Assembly: GCF_947501225.1 (NCBI RefSeq)
Contig: NZ_CANMUW010000009.1
Span: forward strand, 111,042-175,041
Direction of reading: 5' to 3'
Length of the DNA stretch: 64,000 nucleotides
Source of the DNA: an uncultured Shewanella sp.
GTDB lineage: Bacteria; Pseudomonadota; Gammaproteobacteria; Enterobacterales; Shewanellaceae
The translations under genes were made by a program, and so were the position numbers. Of this stretch, positions 45,183-55,550 are shown piece after piece; positions within the stretch are counted from its first letter, which is position 1; every line of letters begins with the position of its first letter. A model generated the notes under the pieces. That model was not told where the DNA came from. It ran no database searches and saw only the letters and a list, made by a program, of their open reading frames with translations.

Positions 45183-45623
45183 ATGAATAGATGTCTATAT
45201 CTTGTGGGTGTGGATGGCAGCGAGTGGAGTGACAGGGCTGCGGAGCGGGCCATACATTTAGCTAAGCAAACAGGCGCTCAGGTTAAATTGCTCTATGTGC
45301 TGAGCTGGCCGGCGGTTCAACCTATGATGCTGGAGGAGGTCGCTCCCCCAATCATTTTGAACAGGGATGAAGAGGAGAAGCAGGTCACCAAGAATGTACT
45401 CGATCCACTTCAGCGAAAATACGCCGGAACGGGCGTGTCGATCACCACGGATCTGGTATGGGGCGACCCTGCACAGATACTGCATGATTGTGCCAAGGAG
45501 GAGCGGGCTAATATGCTGTTCGTCGGACGCCGTGGCAGGTCTCGATTCGCCGATCTGATCCTTGGTAGTGTGGCCAATAAATTAGCGCACTATATCGGCA
45601 TTCCACTGGTATTAGTGCCTTAA
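45183..45623 (+). CDS. Universal stress protein (UspA family)
   Basis: 146-aa cytoplasmic protein. N-terminal LVGVDGSEWSDRAAERAIHLA and the C-terminal ATP-binding loop VGRRGRSRFADLILGSVANKLAHY are typical of ATP-binding Usp proteins. GGAGAT precedes the start codon. It stands alone and converges with the Lon-like gene. Confidence 0.92.
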   Translation: MNRCLYLVGVDGSEWSDRAAERAIHLAKQTGAQVKLLYVLSWPAVQPMMLEEVAPPIILNRDEEEKQVTKNVLDPLQRKYAGTGVSITTDLVWGDPAQILHDCAKEERANMLFVGRRGRSRFADLILGSVANKLAHYIGIPLVLVP

Positions 45624-45654
45624 CCTTAACCTGTTAGCTTATAACCGGTAAGAG

Positions 45655-45686
45655 CATCGATGACCGCTTCCTACAGGTCATCGATG
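45655..45686. terminator. Hairpin between converging usp and Lon-like genes
   Basis: CATCGATGACC / GGTCATCGATG, a perfect 11-bp stem with a 10-nt loop. It has no T-run but lies midway between two convergent stops. Confidence 0.6.
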
Positions 45687-45718
45687 TTGAAGCTTATAAG
45701 CCTACTCTCCAACTCCTC

Positions 45719-48136
45719 CTACTTAGTGACTCTTGGGTTTTCTTTTCTTAACTTTTCCAATCTCGCTTGGGCCATACCAAACACTGAATTCTCAGGGTAT
45801 GAAGTAGATTTTCGGCTGCCTTTAGCAGTCATTCCACAAGGGAGCCCCATTAGCAGCTCTATGGCCTGAGTGACATGTTCTATCGCCCAGATATTAAACT
45901 TACCTTTTTTAACGGCTTCGACAATATCCTTCCTCAGCATCAGGTTTTGAACATTAGACTGGGGAATAATTACCCCCTGAGTCGCCTTGCGCCCCTTGAT
46001 GACACACACATCGAAGAAGCCTTCAATCTTCTCATTCACGCCACCGATAGGTTGAGCCTCCCCAAACTGGTTCATGGAGCCTGTAATCGCTATATCCTGC
46101 CTGATAGGCTGTTGCGAGAAGGCTGATACCATGGCACACAGCTCAGCCAACGAGGCACTGTCGCCATCGACTCCACCATATGATTGTTCGAATGTGAGGT
46201 GGGTGGTAAGAGGGATCTTAGCCGTTTGGCCTAATATCGAGGCTAGATAGGCGGATAGGATCATCACTCCTTTGGAGTGCAGGCTGCCACCGAGATCTAC
46301 TTTTCTTTCGATATCGAACACCTTACCTTCGCCATAGGCTGTGGTGGCGGTGATACGGTTAGGTGCGCCAAACTGGTGATCTGAGGTGGCTAATACTGAT
46401 AGCGCATTGACCTGACCTATGGCACGAGAGTCTGTATTTATCAGGGTTGTGCCATTAACAAAGCTCTGCATCACCTTATCTTTGAGTCTGCAGACCCTGA
46501 GCTCATGATTGTGTAATGCCTGCTCGACATGGCTGGCTCGTATCATATTGGCTTTACCGGCTCTGGCGCAGTAGTCAGACTCGCGCAGCAGGTTGGCTAT
46601 ATCGGCGGAATGAAGCGACAACTTGTTCTGATCATCGGCCTGTCTGGAACTGAACTCTATTATGCGTTTAATTGCACTGCGGTCACAGTGGAGCATCTTA
46701 TTGCCATGAATAATACTGGAGATAAATTGGGCGTATTGGACCTCTGATTTTTGGGTTCGTGGCATGACATCTTCAAAATCGGCGGTAACCCGGAATAGCT
46801 CGCTGAATTCGGGATCGTAGTGTTGTAAAAGCTGGTAGGTTTGATTATCACCGAATAATATAATCTTAATATCTAATGGTATAGCTTCAGGATCCAGTGA
46901 GATGGTACCAGAAAGAGAGACTTCCCTTTCGAGCGAACTCAGGCTTAGTTTTCTTGACCTGAGTGCACGTTTGAGCCCGTCCCAGACATAGGGCTGTTCG
47001 AGTACCTTGATCGCGTCGATCAATAAGACCCCACCATTGGCCTTATGCAGGCTGCCGGGTCTGATGAGTGAGAAGTCAGAAAAGATGGTGCCCTTGAATG
47101 TCGCATTTTCTATGTAACCGAAAATAGTGTGGTAGTTAGGGGTTTCCTCCACGATTATCGGCATCTTCTCGGTATCCTGGCTAACCAAGACGTTGATCTG
47201 ATAGCGCCTGGGCATCTTCTTATCCAGTGAGGCATAGGAGAGGGCCAGTTGCTCTTCGTTTTCCTCGAGAAACAGGTCCAGATTATCGATAATATCTTTG
47301 TGCATCGCTGTCAGGTAGCTTTTTACAGCGGGTAAACTACTGTATTTTTCCTGTAACTTCTCGGTGAGGTGGGAAAGTACATCCTGAGCAACCTGCTCAT
47401 CATGCTTGAGCTGTTTATCTGAATACTCCTCCTCCCATACGGTAAACTGTCTGACGATGACTCTGAGTTTGGACTCGAGAGAGGTGATGGCAGTCTCTAA
47501 GCGAGTCTGATCTTTCTTAGAGAGCTTAGCGAAAGTCTCCTCTGTATAGGGCTCTTCACCATTCATGGCAACCAGTTCGTAGCTGCCCTGGGGGGTGATA
47601 GTCAAACTGATACTGGACTCATTGGCTTCTTTGGTTAGCCCCTGTAGTGCAGATTCCTGCTTTTGCGCGAGCAACCCTTTAAGCTTTTCCGCTCGGGAGT
47701 AGTACATTTCGTTATCGAAGGCGAGCGGCAGGGCTTTAACTAACCGAACCATGAGCTTTTCAATATCTTTTTTCAGCTCCATACCGGTTCCGGCAGGCAG
47801 TTTGAGTACTTTAGGGGTACGCGCCTCATCGAAATTAATGACATAGCACCAGTCATATAAGGTATGTCCATGACCATCGGGTTCGTGACGGTTGAGATAA
47901 CGCAATACCATGGTACGCTTACCCAGGCCATTTCGGCCGATGGCGTAGATATTGTAGCCTTTCTCCTTCATAGACATCGCAAATTCAACGGCCTGTTGAG
48001 CGCGTTCCTGACCTACAATTTCATTGAGCGGTGTTAAGTTCTTAGTGGATTTAAATTCAGGAGCAAGCTCCGAAAGTTCAGATGTTCGGTAAAGTTGGTC
48101 ACTACTGAGAGGAGATACAAGAGGAGATGTTTTCAT
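45719..48136 (-). CDS. Lon-like ATP-dependent protease
   Basis: AAA-Lon protein of 805 aa, of the LonB-like branch that lacks the LonA N-domain (AAA_32 plus Lon_C). A degenerate Walker A is in IGRNGLGKRT. GGVLLIDAIKVLEQP is the Walker B-like region. The proteolytic Ser is in VDGDSASLAELCAM and the Lys in IGGVNEKIEGF. A long coiled-coil insertion lies between the P-loop and Walker B (about residues 130-300). Probably cytoplasmic protein quality control. Substrates unknown. Confidence 0.9.
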   Translation of the reverse strand: MKTSPLVSPLSSDQLYRTSELSELAPEFKSTKNLTPLNEIVGQERAQQAVEFAMSMKEKGYNIYAIGRNGLGKRTMVLRYLNRHEPDGHGHTLYDWCYVINFDEARTPKVLKLPAGTGMELKKDIEKLMVRLVKALPLAFDNEMYYSRAEKLKGLLAQKQESALQGLTKEANESSISLTITPQGSYELVAMNGEEPYTEETFAKLSKKDQTRLETAITSLESKLRVIVRQFTVWEEEYSDKQLKHDEQVAQDVLSHLTEKLQEKYSSLPAVKSYLTAMHKDIIDNLDLFLEENEEQLALSYASLDKKMPRRYQINVLVSQDTEKMPIIVEETPNYHTIFGYIENATFKGTIFSDFSLIRPGSLHKANGGVLLIDAIKVLEQPYVWDGLKRALRSRKLSLSSLEREVSLSGTISLDPEAIPLDIKIILFGDNQTYQLLQHYDPEFSELFRVTADFEDVMPRTQKSEVQYAQFISSIIHGNKMLHCDRSAIKRIIEFSSRQADDQNKLSLHSADIANLLRESDYCARAGKANMIRASHVEQALHNHELRVCRLKDKVMQSFVNGTTLINTDSRAIGQVNALSVLATSDHQFGAPNRITATTAYGEGKVFDIERKVDLGGSLHSKGVMILSAYLASILGQTAKIPLTTHLTFEQSYGGVDGDSASLAELCAMVSAFSQQPIRQDIAITGSMNQFGEAQPIGGVNEKIEGFFDVCVIKGRKATQGVIIPQSNVQNLMLRKDIVEAVKKGKFNIWAIEHVTQAIELLMGLPCGMTAKGSRKSTSYPENSVFGMAQARLEKLRKENPRVTK

Positions 48137-48446
48137 AGGGAGAGGACCTCATATATGACACTTGTTATTTTCAGTGTAGGCATGAAAATTTTAAATTTCA
48201 GTAGTTTATTGCGGCTTATAGCGAAATTATTAACAATTTAAGTCTGAGTGCCTACTTTATAAACAGAACCGGGTACTGAGTAAGGCCAATACTGTTTCTA
48301 TATGTAAAATCCGCAATAAAAAGAGTGAGAATGTATTAAACCGATGAAATTAGCGGCGGTTTAAAAGATAACTTATCGGAGTGTAGTCGGTATTTGAAAC
48401 TTTGAGTGATGAGATAGCCAAAGAGTCTATGAATGGACTGGTTTGA
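48137..48446. other. Intergenic region between the Lon-like and methyltransferase genes
   Basis: About 310 bp, AT-rich, expected to hold the Lon-like promoter. I see no gene and no clear terminator. Confidence 0.35.
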
Positions 48447-49007
48447 TTAATTGTTTTTCTTGGGAGGAAGAGAAAGATCATAGCGATATACAGGTGAACG
48501 ATATAGATCGTTTATGCGGATCAACCTGTCGGGTTTGCAATATGGGAGCGCAAAGTTATTACTGATAACGAAGTCAGGTTTCAAATTGTGTGTCTGATGT
48601 TCGATAAGCTGAGCTAATTTACACATGGCGTCGGGATAGAGGTAGCAAACCAGTACCGATGCCTCGTTCAGGTCGGCCCTCAAAAAGTCTTGTCGATACA
48701 GCTTGAGGTTTTTTAAACCCATTAGCCTTTTAACTAATCGACTCATCAGGTAGGGAAACAGAGACAGTTCATAACCTATGACCTGACGTTCGGGATGGCT
48801 TTTGGCGATACGAATGACCAATGTTCCCCAGCCTGAACCCAGATCATAAATCGCTCCCTTGCCCGTATCGTCGAGCAGCCTGGAAATAGCATGGTAAGCC
48901 TTGGCAGAACTCGGCATCGGAGAGATCCCAACACGAAAAGTGGTCCAAACGATGGTGATTAGCAGAAAAAGGGTGAGCAGCAATATACTGATTTCTAGCA
49001 GTGACAT
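48447..49007 (-). CDS. Class I SAM-dependent methyltransferase-like protein
   Basis: 186 aa. One N-terminal hydrophobic helix (ISILLLTLFLLITIVWT) anchors it to the membrane. A Rossmann methyltransferase core follows: motif I IYDLGSGWGTLVIRIA, then VIGYELSLFPYL, and VLVCYLYP in the motif IV position. The small membrane-anchored form resembles uncharacterised methyltransferases. Substrate unknown. Confidence 0.8.
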   Translation of the reverse strand: MSLLEISILLLTLFLLITIVWTTFRVGISPMPSSAKAYHAISRLLDDTGKGAIYDLGSGWGTLVIRIAKSHPERQVIGYELSLFPYLMSRLVKRLMGLKNLKLYRQDFLRADLNEASVLVCYLYPDAMCKLAQLIEHQTHNLKPDFVISNNFALPYCKPDRLIRINDLYRSPVYRYDLSLPPKKNN

Positions 49008-49262
49008 GATACCTCACTCAGGAAACGGCTTAACTAAGAAAACGCATGGGAGTATAAACAATAACGGAGAATGAGATCTTGGTAAATATGGATAAACGGC
49101 TGAATAAACCTGACGGGAACCGATGAATAAACTGCTATTGTTCCTTTAAAGTGATTAAGGGACCATTATTGGCTGAAAAACACTCTAAATACTGGCAGTT
49201 AAAGCCAGGACGCAATACACTTAAACTGCAAAATAAGATAATGCATTAGAGAATGTCATTCA

Positions 49263-50180
49263 ATGAATATGGATAGTTCGTTAGACTCTGATCTCCTTCG
49301 CTATTTATCAGGCAACAGCCCCTTGTTGCAAGACCTGATAAATATGCTTCCTGTGCCAATTTTTTATAAGGATAGAGCCGGAAATTATCTGGGATGTAAC
49401 AAGGCTTTCGAGGAGTTTATCAAGATCGAGCGTGCCCAACTGGTCGGGAATAATGTGTTTCAATTGTTCGATAAAAAACTTGCCGATATCTATCACAAGG
49501 CCGACAAAGCCCTGTTGGATAAGCCGGGTATACAGATCTATGAGAGTGTCGTTCGTTCCACGAAGGGAGATGTACGTTATGTTAAATTTCATAAAACCAG
49601 CTTTCTCGATAGCAAGGATGAAGTAGCTGGCCTGATTGGTATCATCTTCGATATTACGGCGCAGAAACAGCTTGAACGCAAGCTTATTGAACAAGCTACT
49701 TATGATTACCTAACCGGTTTGTACAATAGGCGAGAAGGGCTTAAGCGTATGGGAGAACTATATGAACTGGCCAAGCGCAATTACCAGCCCTGCGTCGTAC
49801 TGATGCTGGATGTGGATCATTTCAAGCGGGTTAATGATCAGTATGGTCATCAGATTGGTGATAAGGCTCTTCAATTTATTGCCGATACCCTGCGCCAAAC
49901 CAGCCGTAAATCGGATGTACTGGTTCGTTACGGCGGAGAGGAGTTCTTGTTATTCCTGCCCAATGTTACCGATGGTAACGCCATAATTTTTGCAGAACGC
50001 TATCGAACGACATTAGCCGAGAAGGCGATGAGGCTGAGTAAGAACCAGCAGCTTCATCTGACTGTGAGTGTCGGGATCTCTAACTACCGGCAGCAATCAT
50101 TGACCGACCTTATACATGAAGCAGATATTGCGCTCTATGAAGCCAAGAATCGTGGCAGGAATAATGTCTGTAGTTATTGA
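49263..50180 (+). CDS. PAS-GGDEF diguanylate cyclase
   Basis: 305-aa cytoplasmic protein that should make cyclic di-GMP. A PAS domain spans about residues 20-140 (LPVPIFYKDRAGNYLGCNKAF ...). The GGDEF domain follows, with the active-site motif RYGGEEFLLFLP intact and the DVDHFKRVNDQYGHQIGD block. No RxxD inhibitory site is obvious upstream of GGEEF. The PAS ligand is unknown. Confidence 0.93.
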   Translation: MNMDSSLDSDLLRYLSGNSPLLQDLINMLPVPIFYKDRAGNYLGCNKAFEEFIKIERAQLVGNNVFQLFDKKLADIYHKADKALLDKPGIQIYESVVRSTKGDVRYVKFHKTSFLDSKDEVAGLIGIIFDITAQKQLERKLIEQATYDYLTGLYNRREGLKRMGELYELAKRNYQPCVVLMLDVDHFKRVNDQYGHQIGDKALQFIADTLRQTSRKSDVLVRYGGEEFLLFLPNVTDGNAIIFAERYRTTLAEKAMRLSKNQQLHLTVSVGISNYRQQSLTDLIHEADIALYEAKNRGRNNVCSY

Positions 50181-50343
50181 AAGTGAGGCATTGAGATAAC
50201 AGATAAACGACTCATTGCCACTCCGTTAGTGCCCGAAATCAAACACCATCACAGATTATGACTTTACAGGAGTGGATCTCTTTGTACTCCGGACTCATTT
50301 ATGTGACTATTTTTGTCTTAATCAGTTTTACAGTGAGTGACCT

Positions 50344-51009
50344 ATGATAGTGATCACCGGTGCCAGTAGCGGTTTAGGAGCGTCCCTGGCAAAGCTCTAT
50401 AGCGACGAGGGAGCCGACCTTTTAATCACCGGCCGTAATGAACAACGCCTGCTCGAAGTTGCGGCCCCATTAAGTGATAATGTCCAGATTAAAACGGCTA
50501 ACTTAAGCTTGGCCGAAGATGTTACCGCCTTGCTTGATGCATGTCCGCAAACTCCGGGAACCATAATACATTGTGCAGGTAGTGGCTATTTTGGTGCCCT
50601 CGAGGAGCAGGAGCCGAGTGCCATCAATTTATTGATAGAGAACAATGTTACCTCTGCTGTAATGCTTTTACGGGAAGCGGTGAAGCGCTATAAAAACCAG
50701 CCGGTAACCGTTGTGGTCGTTATGTCTACTGCGGCGTTGGTAGCTAAGGCCGGTGAGTCCACCTATTGCGCGACAAAGTGGGCAGTGCGGGGCCTGGTCG
50801 AGTCGGTTAGGCTGGAGCTAAAGGCTTACCCCATGAAGCTTGTTGCCGTCTACCCTGGCGGCATGGCAACCGGTTTTTGGCCAACGAGCGGGAAGTCACT
50901 GGATACCTCCGGTTTCATGAGCGCCGATGAGGCAGCAATGATGTTGAAACAGGCTCTGGTTGGCTGTGAACATGGTTATGTTTCAGATATTACAATCGCC
51001 CGGGGCTGA
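50344..51009 (+). CDS. Short-chain dehydrogenase/reductase
   Basis: NAD(P)-dependent oxidoreductase of 221 aa. Cofactor loop VITGASSGLGASLA, HCAGSG in the NNAG position, the catalytic Ser in VMSTAAL and the YCATKWAVRG Tyr/Lys pair are all present. Slightly shorter than most classical SDRs. Substrate unknown. Confidence 0.9.
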   Translation: MIVITGASSGLGASLAKLYSDEGADLLITGRNEQRLLEVAAPLSDNVQIKTANLSLAEDVTALLDACPQTPGTIIHCAGSGYFGALEEQEPSAINLLIENNVTSAVMLLREAVKRYKNQPVTVVVVMSTAALVAKAGESTYCATKWAVRGLVESVRLELKAYPMKLVAVYPGGMATGFWPTSGKSLDTSGFMSADEAAMMLKQALVGCEHGYVSDITIARG

Positions 51010-51032
51010 TGGTACACATTACAGGCTTAGCA

Positions 51033-51061
51033 ACAAAAAGGCTGGCATGAGTGCCAGCCTT
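51033..51061 (-). terminator. Terminator of the ten-heme cytochrome gene
   Basis: AAGGCTGGCA / TGCCAGCCTT with a 4-nt loop. The T-run is on the minus strand, so it serves the gene at 51080, though it may also stop the SDR transcript. Confidence 0.85.
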
Positions 51062-51079
51062 CATCATAATTTACTTAAT

Positions 51080-52843
51080 TTAGTTACATTGATGCGGATA
51101 AGCTATGTTATCTACATATTCGATTGAGCAAGAGGAGTCGCAAGGATCACATAGGTTACGCTCGACCCGTTCAACATCGTGACAGAAGTTACATCCTATA
51201 CCTGCAGTACCTTTTTCGACATGGCTATGCATTTTATCCCAAGTGCGAGGTAGGTTTTTACTGCCATCATGACACTGAGCACAGACCTGTTCTTTAGGTC
51301 CTTTGAGTCTATAACCCAAGGCATCCAGTTTAGAATCAGTGGTTAAATCCAATGTTTCTTCATGACACTGACTACAAGCCGCAACGTCACTGGCTGGGTT
51401 TACACCATGGTTGATAACCTGATACGTATCGGTTTCAATCCATTTGTATGGTTCATTAACCGGATAGCCCATGTTAACCAGACCGGATTCGATGGCTTTA
51501 ACCACGTCACCCGACCCTTTGATATATTCGAAGGTATCAAGTGCTATCATACGTTCATCGGCAACGGTCATAGGTTGAGTTGCTGTCTTATATTTGAACG
51601 GCGTCAACTTACCATCGTTGACATCACCCATAGGTCGAGAGGTCGGATAGCGGCCAGTGGCAGGATCCACGATACCAAGATCATGAAGCAGATAGTTGTC
51701 ACTCTTACGGTTCCAGAACTTCATCTCCGGAGTCTGGTTAGCTAACTTGTCAGTATGGGGGTGACCTGAACCTGAAACACCGTCGGCTGGTGTGCCATCA
51801 TGATGGAATCGCCAATCTCGGTGCATCTCTGTGGGGACATGTGAAGGATCGCCCAGATCTTTTGCATAGTTCGGAATATGGCAAGACTGACATGAAACTC
51901 TGGCGACATGGCGATCAGGCTCGCCCCGACGTCCTGAACTTGCGTGTCCTGAGCCGGAGTCCATACCTACGTGACAGGTTCCGCTGCTACAGGTCACCTC
52001 TGATCCTCTGACTATGTCATCGGTAGGGCGCAGGTCTGAACCTTTACCTATCACTCTGTGACTCTCAAACTTGTGACAGTCCTGACACTCCAGATTAGCA
52101 CCGGCAACATTCATGTGCACATCAAAATGCATATCAGAGTTTGCCATTAATGCTGATGAGATGTCGCCTCGTTTTACGCCATCACCACCGCCTGCATAAG
52201 CGTGGCACTTAAGGCAGTTTGTTCTCTCAGGAGCGGCAATATTCTGCACATAGCCGTCGAGATCGATCTGTGCGGTGCCATCGGAGGGGCCCATGCTACC
52301 GTCAGGCTTTCTCACACGGTTTAATGCATAATCTTTGTTATGACACATTAAGCAGTCAATGTTGGCGCTGGTATCACCTTCGCCGGGCTTAACGCCACGA
52401 CCCGCATGACACGAGCCACATACCGGCCAGTCACCTTCTATATTGATACAATAGCTGTTAACTGCATTTGTAAGCTTGCCCTGCAGGGTTCCGCCCTGAT
52501 TTACCATGTCAGGGGTATCTCCCGTCCACTGATAGTGCGTCGAGCTAAACATCTCATCATATTGTGAACCTGCAACACCGCCGTCATGACAGTTAATACA
52601 AGCCGTCGGGTAGTCGGTCCAACTCAGGTCTGAGTGTGGGTTATCGGCATTACATCCGTTAACAGGTTCAACTTCACAGACACCACATGAGTTGACCTCC
52701 CAGACTAATGAGTTGTTGTCGTCACAATCTAAACTGGATTTGTACCCATCTCCATCATTATCGACAGGTTTTGCGGCGTTAACCGGTAGTGCGAGGGCTA
52801 AGGCCAGTAAGCCTATATACCCCGTCATTTTCGTTGTACTCAT
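51080..52843 (-). CDS. Secreted multiheme cytochrome c with nine CXXCH and one CX4CH motif
   Basis: 587 aa from ATG 52843, which has GGAG at the right distance; ATG 52858 would put five extra residues before the signal peptide. The Sec signal ends at LPVNAA. The mature N-terminus has a Ca-binding-like DNDGDGYKSSLDCDDNN and paired cysteines. Heme sites are CINCH, CGSCH, CLMCH, CLKCH, CQDCH, then CSSGTCH (CX4CH), CQSCH, CSQCH, CAQCH and CNFCH. The C-terminus ends in CDPCDSSC. No lipobox, so it is periplasmic or secreted. It resembles octaheme-type Shewanella cytochromes but I cannot name the family. It stands alone. Confidence 0.87.
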   Translation of the reverse strand: MSTTKMTGYIGLLALALALPVNAAKPVDNDGDGYKSSLDCDDNNSLVWEVNSCGVCEVEPVNGCNADNPHSDLSWTDYPTACINCHDGGVAGSQYDEMFSSTHYQWTGDTPDMVNQGGTLQGKLTNAVNSYCINIEGDWPVCGSCHAGRGVKPGEGDTSANIDCLMCHNKDYALNRVRKPDGSMGPSDGTAQIDLDGYVQNIAAPERTNCLKCHAYAGGGDGVKRGDISSALMANSDMHFDVHMNVAGANLECQDCHKFESHRVIGKGSDLRPTDDIVRGSEVTCSSGTCHVGMDSGSGHASSGRRGEPDRHVARVSCQSCHIPNYAKDLGDPSHVPTEMHRDWRFHHDGTPADGVSGSGHPHTDKLANQTPEMKFWNRKSDNYLLHDLGIVDPATGRYPTSRPMGDVNDGKLTPFKYKTATQPMTVADERMIALDTFEYIKGSGDVVKAIESGLVNMGYPVNEPYKWIETDTYQVINHGVNPASDVAACSQCHEETLDLTTDSKLDALGYRLKGPKEQVCAQCHDGSKNLPRTWDKMHSHVEKGTAGIGCNFCHDVERVERNLCDPCDSSCSIEYVDNIAYPHQCN

Positions 52844-54462
52844 CACGATACTCCACATATATTATTTATATTTTTATAATTATGGATTTGAACCTAACGT
52901 TTAATTTATATTTATGCCATTTCATGCTAATAAGTGTACTTACCCGTTCATAAAGCAGGAGGCTTCTATAAAACTTTGCTGTTTACAACAGCCACTCTAA
53001 GCATCTTATATTTATTCAGGGTGAAATTAGTCGAAAGACACGATTCAACGTTTGTCTCTTCCAGAATTAAAACCGTATAAAACGGTCATGATTGTCGGCG
53101 TTTAACTTATATTGCAGAGTGTAAGCCGACGGTTTTACACTCACGCTTAATTCGTCGCTATTAAGAGATCGCCTTTATTAGTTAATATGGTTTTTCTTAA
53201 GTTGATTTTTTTGAAAAATACCTTTTAACATTCTTGTTACTTCATCTTGGTCAAACTTACATGAACAAATTTGAATATTTTATGAGCTGGATCGACTTTC
53301 TATAAAAACGTATCAGATTTTTTTACTACAGCATGTGCTTAATTAGATTGGTTTGCGAGCTTTGCAACGTGAACAAACCAGAAAATGTCTATATTGTTGG
53401 CTCCTATCAGTATATTGAATCTGGAATTGTTAACGGAGTCGAAAACCTATAAAACAGTTGCAACAAACAAGAGGTATGTGTAGCGCGTTGTTTTTAAGTG
53501 ATAAATATGACCCATATTTAAATGTTGAGTATTGTTGTGAGTTAGTTCAACAATTTCAGATTAGTGCGATCTGGCTAAGGGTTTTAGCTGTGTAGATATA
53601 CCGTCATATGCTATATCAGGAACAGTTTAAGCGTGGTTGTCATATGTTGATCTAATTAACTAACACAAGCTTTTTGTATGCTGCTTAATACTTTTTGTTT
53701 TTTAATGTTAACTGAATGTATAGGGGAAATAAAAAGCTGTGAAATGTAGACTGTAGCTTTCAATTTATCCTTTGCCCGGTGATAGTGTTGCAGTCAGCTC
53801 CCTTTATTGTCTCTGTTATGTATTGTTAGCATGCTCGGTTATATGAATGTTTGTTTTTTATAATTTTCGATGCAAAGTGCTGAAGGGGAGAGCCGTTTCT
53901 TAAGATCCTCGCAGAGATAGTGTAGGTTTTCTCTATTGATAAGCTGAATAATTACTCTATATTTCACGAGTGATTAAATATTCGTTCGATATGACAGGTT
54001 TAAATTTGCAAATTAAAAAAACAAGTGACTTTCTGAGTCCTATATTGAGGTATGCTAGCTAATGTAAATGCCTACCTAGTTATTAATCTTGAATAATAGT
54101 TCTTTCATTGAGTTTTAGCTTATTACTTACGTAATAGAAGCCGGAGACAGATGGGCAAAGAAGAGGGCGATAGATGGAATTTGTCATTCCTAGGTTTTTC
54201 AGTTACTCTGCTGAATCGGCTCCCAGCAATATTAAACTCCATGTGCAAGACTTGTTTCGATAGAAATCACTGTCCGCCCCGCAGGTAATTGTACCGCTGC
54301 CTCTGGCGGTTTCTAACAAGTACGTTTGACTTCTTATCTAAAGATAAGGAGCCAGGATATGCACACCATTTAGCAAGTTTTGAAAAGCGCTTTCATTAAG
54401 GCGGACGAGATCGCACTTAAATGAAAAGTCATAGCTTATTTCAGTCTTGGAGGAGTTACTTT
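52844..54462. other. 1.6-kb region without a recognisable gene
   Basis: AT-rich, with no frame that looks coding on either strand. Visible structure: ACCGT/ACGGT and GAGTGTAA/TTACACTC hairpins near 53075-53142, the latter a perfect 8-bp inverted repeat, and CTTATCT/AGATAAG near 54333. The sequence just before the LysE-type gene (54260-54420) is GC-richer and could fold. No riboswitch class was recognised. It may be decayed genes or a long regulatory leader. Confidence 0.4.
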
Positions 54463-55148
54463 ATGACCTTCGAAACCATTTTAGTCTTTGCTGGCATTGT
54501 CTTTGTAATTGCGATGATTCCCGGCCCTAATGCCTTATTGGTGCTATTTACAGTACTGACAAGGAGCCGCCTGCACGCATTTTTCAATGTGTTGGGAGTG
54601 AGTGCCGGATTTTTAGTTCATGCAATTGTTTCAGCACAAGGCCTGAGCTTGATACTGGCTCAATCGGAGCATGCTTTCATGTTACTCAAGTGGCTGGGAG
54701 TGGGCTACCTCCTCTATCTGGGGGTATCACATCTACGGGCTGGTCGGTCACATCGGGTGAATATGATCACACCGGCTAATTATCAAGAATCAAATCAAAA
54801 TAGCTCAACAGATGAAGCCGGGCTGTCAGCAAATATAAAACTAAACTCAATGAATCTGGAAGTTATTTCATAAGAGGTTTTTTGACCAACATGTTGAACC
54901 CGAAAATCGTACTTTTCTACGTGTCGATTTTTCCTCAATTTGTGTCACAAGAGCGAGTACTCGCCGATAGCATGGTGCTGGGGGGAACTCAGGCTATAGT
55001 GGTGTCACTCTGGTTCATATTGGTGATCCTGCTGGCAACACAGTTTAAGTCACTGCTGTTAAATACCGCCAATGTGAAATGGCTGAACTATCTCACTGCT
55101 GGCATGTTTTTTGGCTTCGGTGTTAAATTGGCGACGACTAAGCTTTGA
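54463..55148 (+). pseudogene. LysE/RhtB-family exporter split by a frameshift
   Basis: The N-terminal half (MTFETILVFAGIVFVIAMIPGPN..., from ATG 54463 with AGGAG upstream) is typical of LysE/RhtB amino-acid exporters. It ends in the wrong frame at 54873 after a non-homologous tail. The C-terminal half is in another frame: SYFIRGFLTNMLNPK, then LFYVSIFPQFV and three further helices, to 55148. The frames can be joined between about 54815 and 54870, so one small indel explains the break. A sequencing error would also explain it. Confidence 0.8.
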
Positions 55149-55174
55149 TCTTTTAATTGTCGATCGTATAAACT

Positions 55175-55198
55175 AAGCCGTATAGGAATATACGGCTT
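55175..55198 (+). terminator. Hairpin after the LysE-type gene
   Basis: AAGCCGTATA / TATACGGCTT with a 4-nt loop, 26 bp past the stop; no T-run follows. Confidence 0.55.
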
Positions 55199-55306
55199 CA
55201 GAACCGGCATTCATCCGGTTTTATTTGTGAAGCCGGTCAACTCAAATGCGACTTCGCGTTAACGGACTAAACTAGTCAATACAAGATAAATACCATACGA
55301 GATTAA

Positions 55307-55507
55307 ATGCAAACTTCAAAAATAGATCCAATGACTCTGGATTTCCTCCTCAAATTAAGAAGAGCACAATCGCTGAACACTTTAGAGACAATGACAGAAG
55401 CATTAGAGAGGGATAACCCTTTAGCCAGTGCTCAAGAGTCGATCGCACAGGCATGGGTATTGCGTGAGAAAGAGATAAAGTCTGGCGTGTTAACCATCTT
55501 AGCTTAA
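55307..55507 (+). CDS. Small conserved-looking hypothetical protein
   Basis: 66 aa, helical and charged (MTLDFLLKLRRAQSLNTLETMTEALERDN..., ending IKSGVLTILA). Composition and codon use look coding, but the ribosome site is weak. No domain recognised. A MITE lies 44 bp downstream. Confidence 0.5.
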   Translation: MQTSKIDPMTLDFLLKLRRAQSLNTLETMTEALERDNPLASAQESIAQAWVLREKEIKSGVLTILA

Positions 55508-55550
55508 TCGAGTGAAAACAGCTCTGAAGCAGATAGTAATGCCAAAACTC

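Noticed and set aside
44983-45183. 66-codon TTG-started frame overlapping the universal stress gene start
   Set aside because: Rare start, no ribosome site and non-coding composition; the usp gene has its own good ribosome site.
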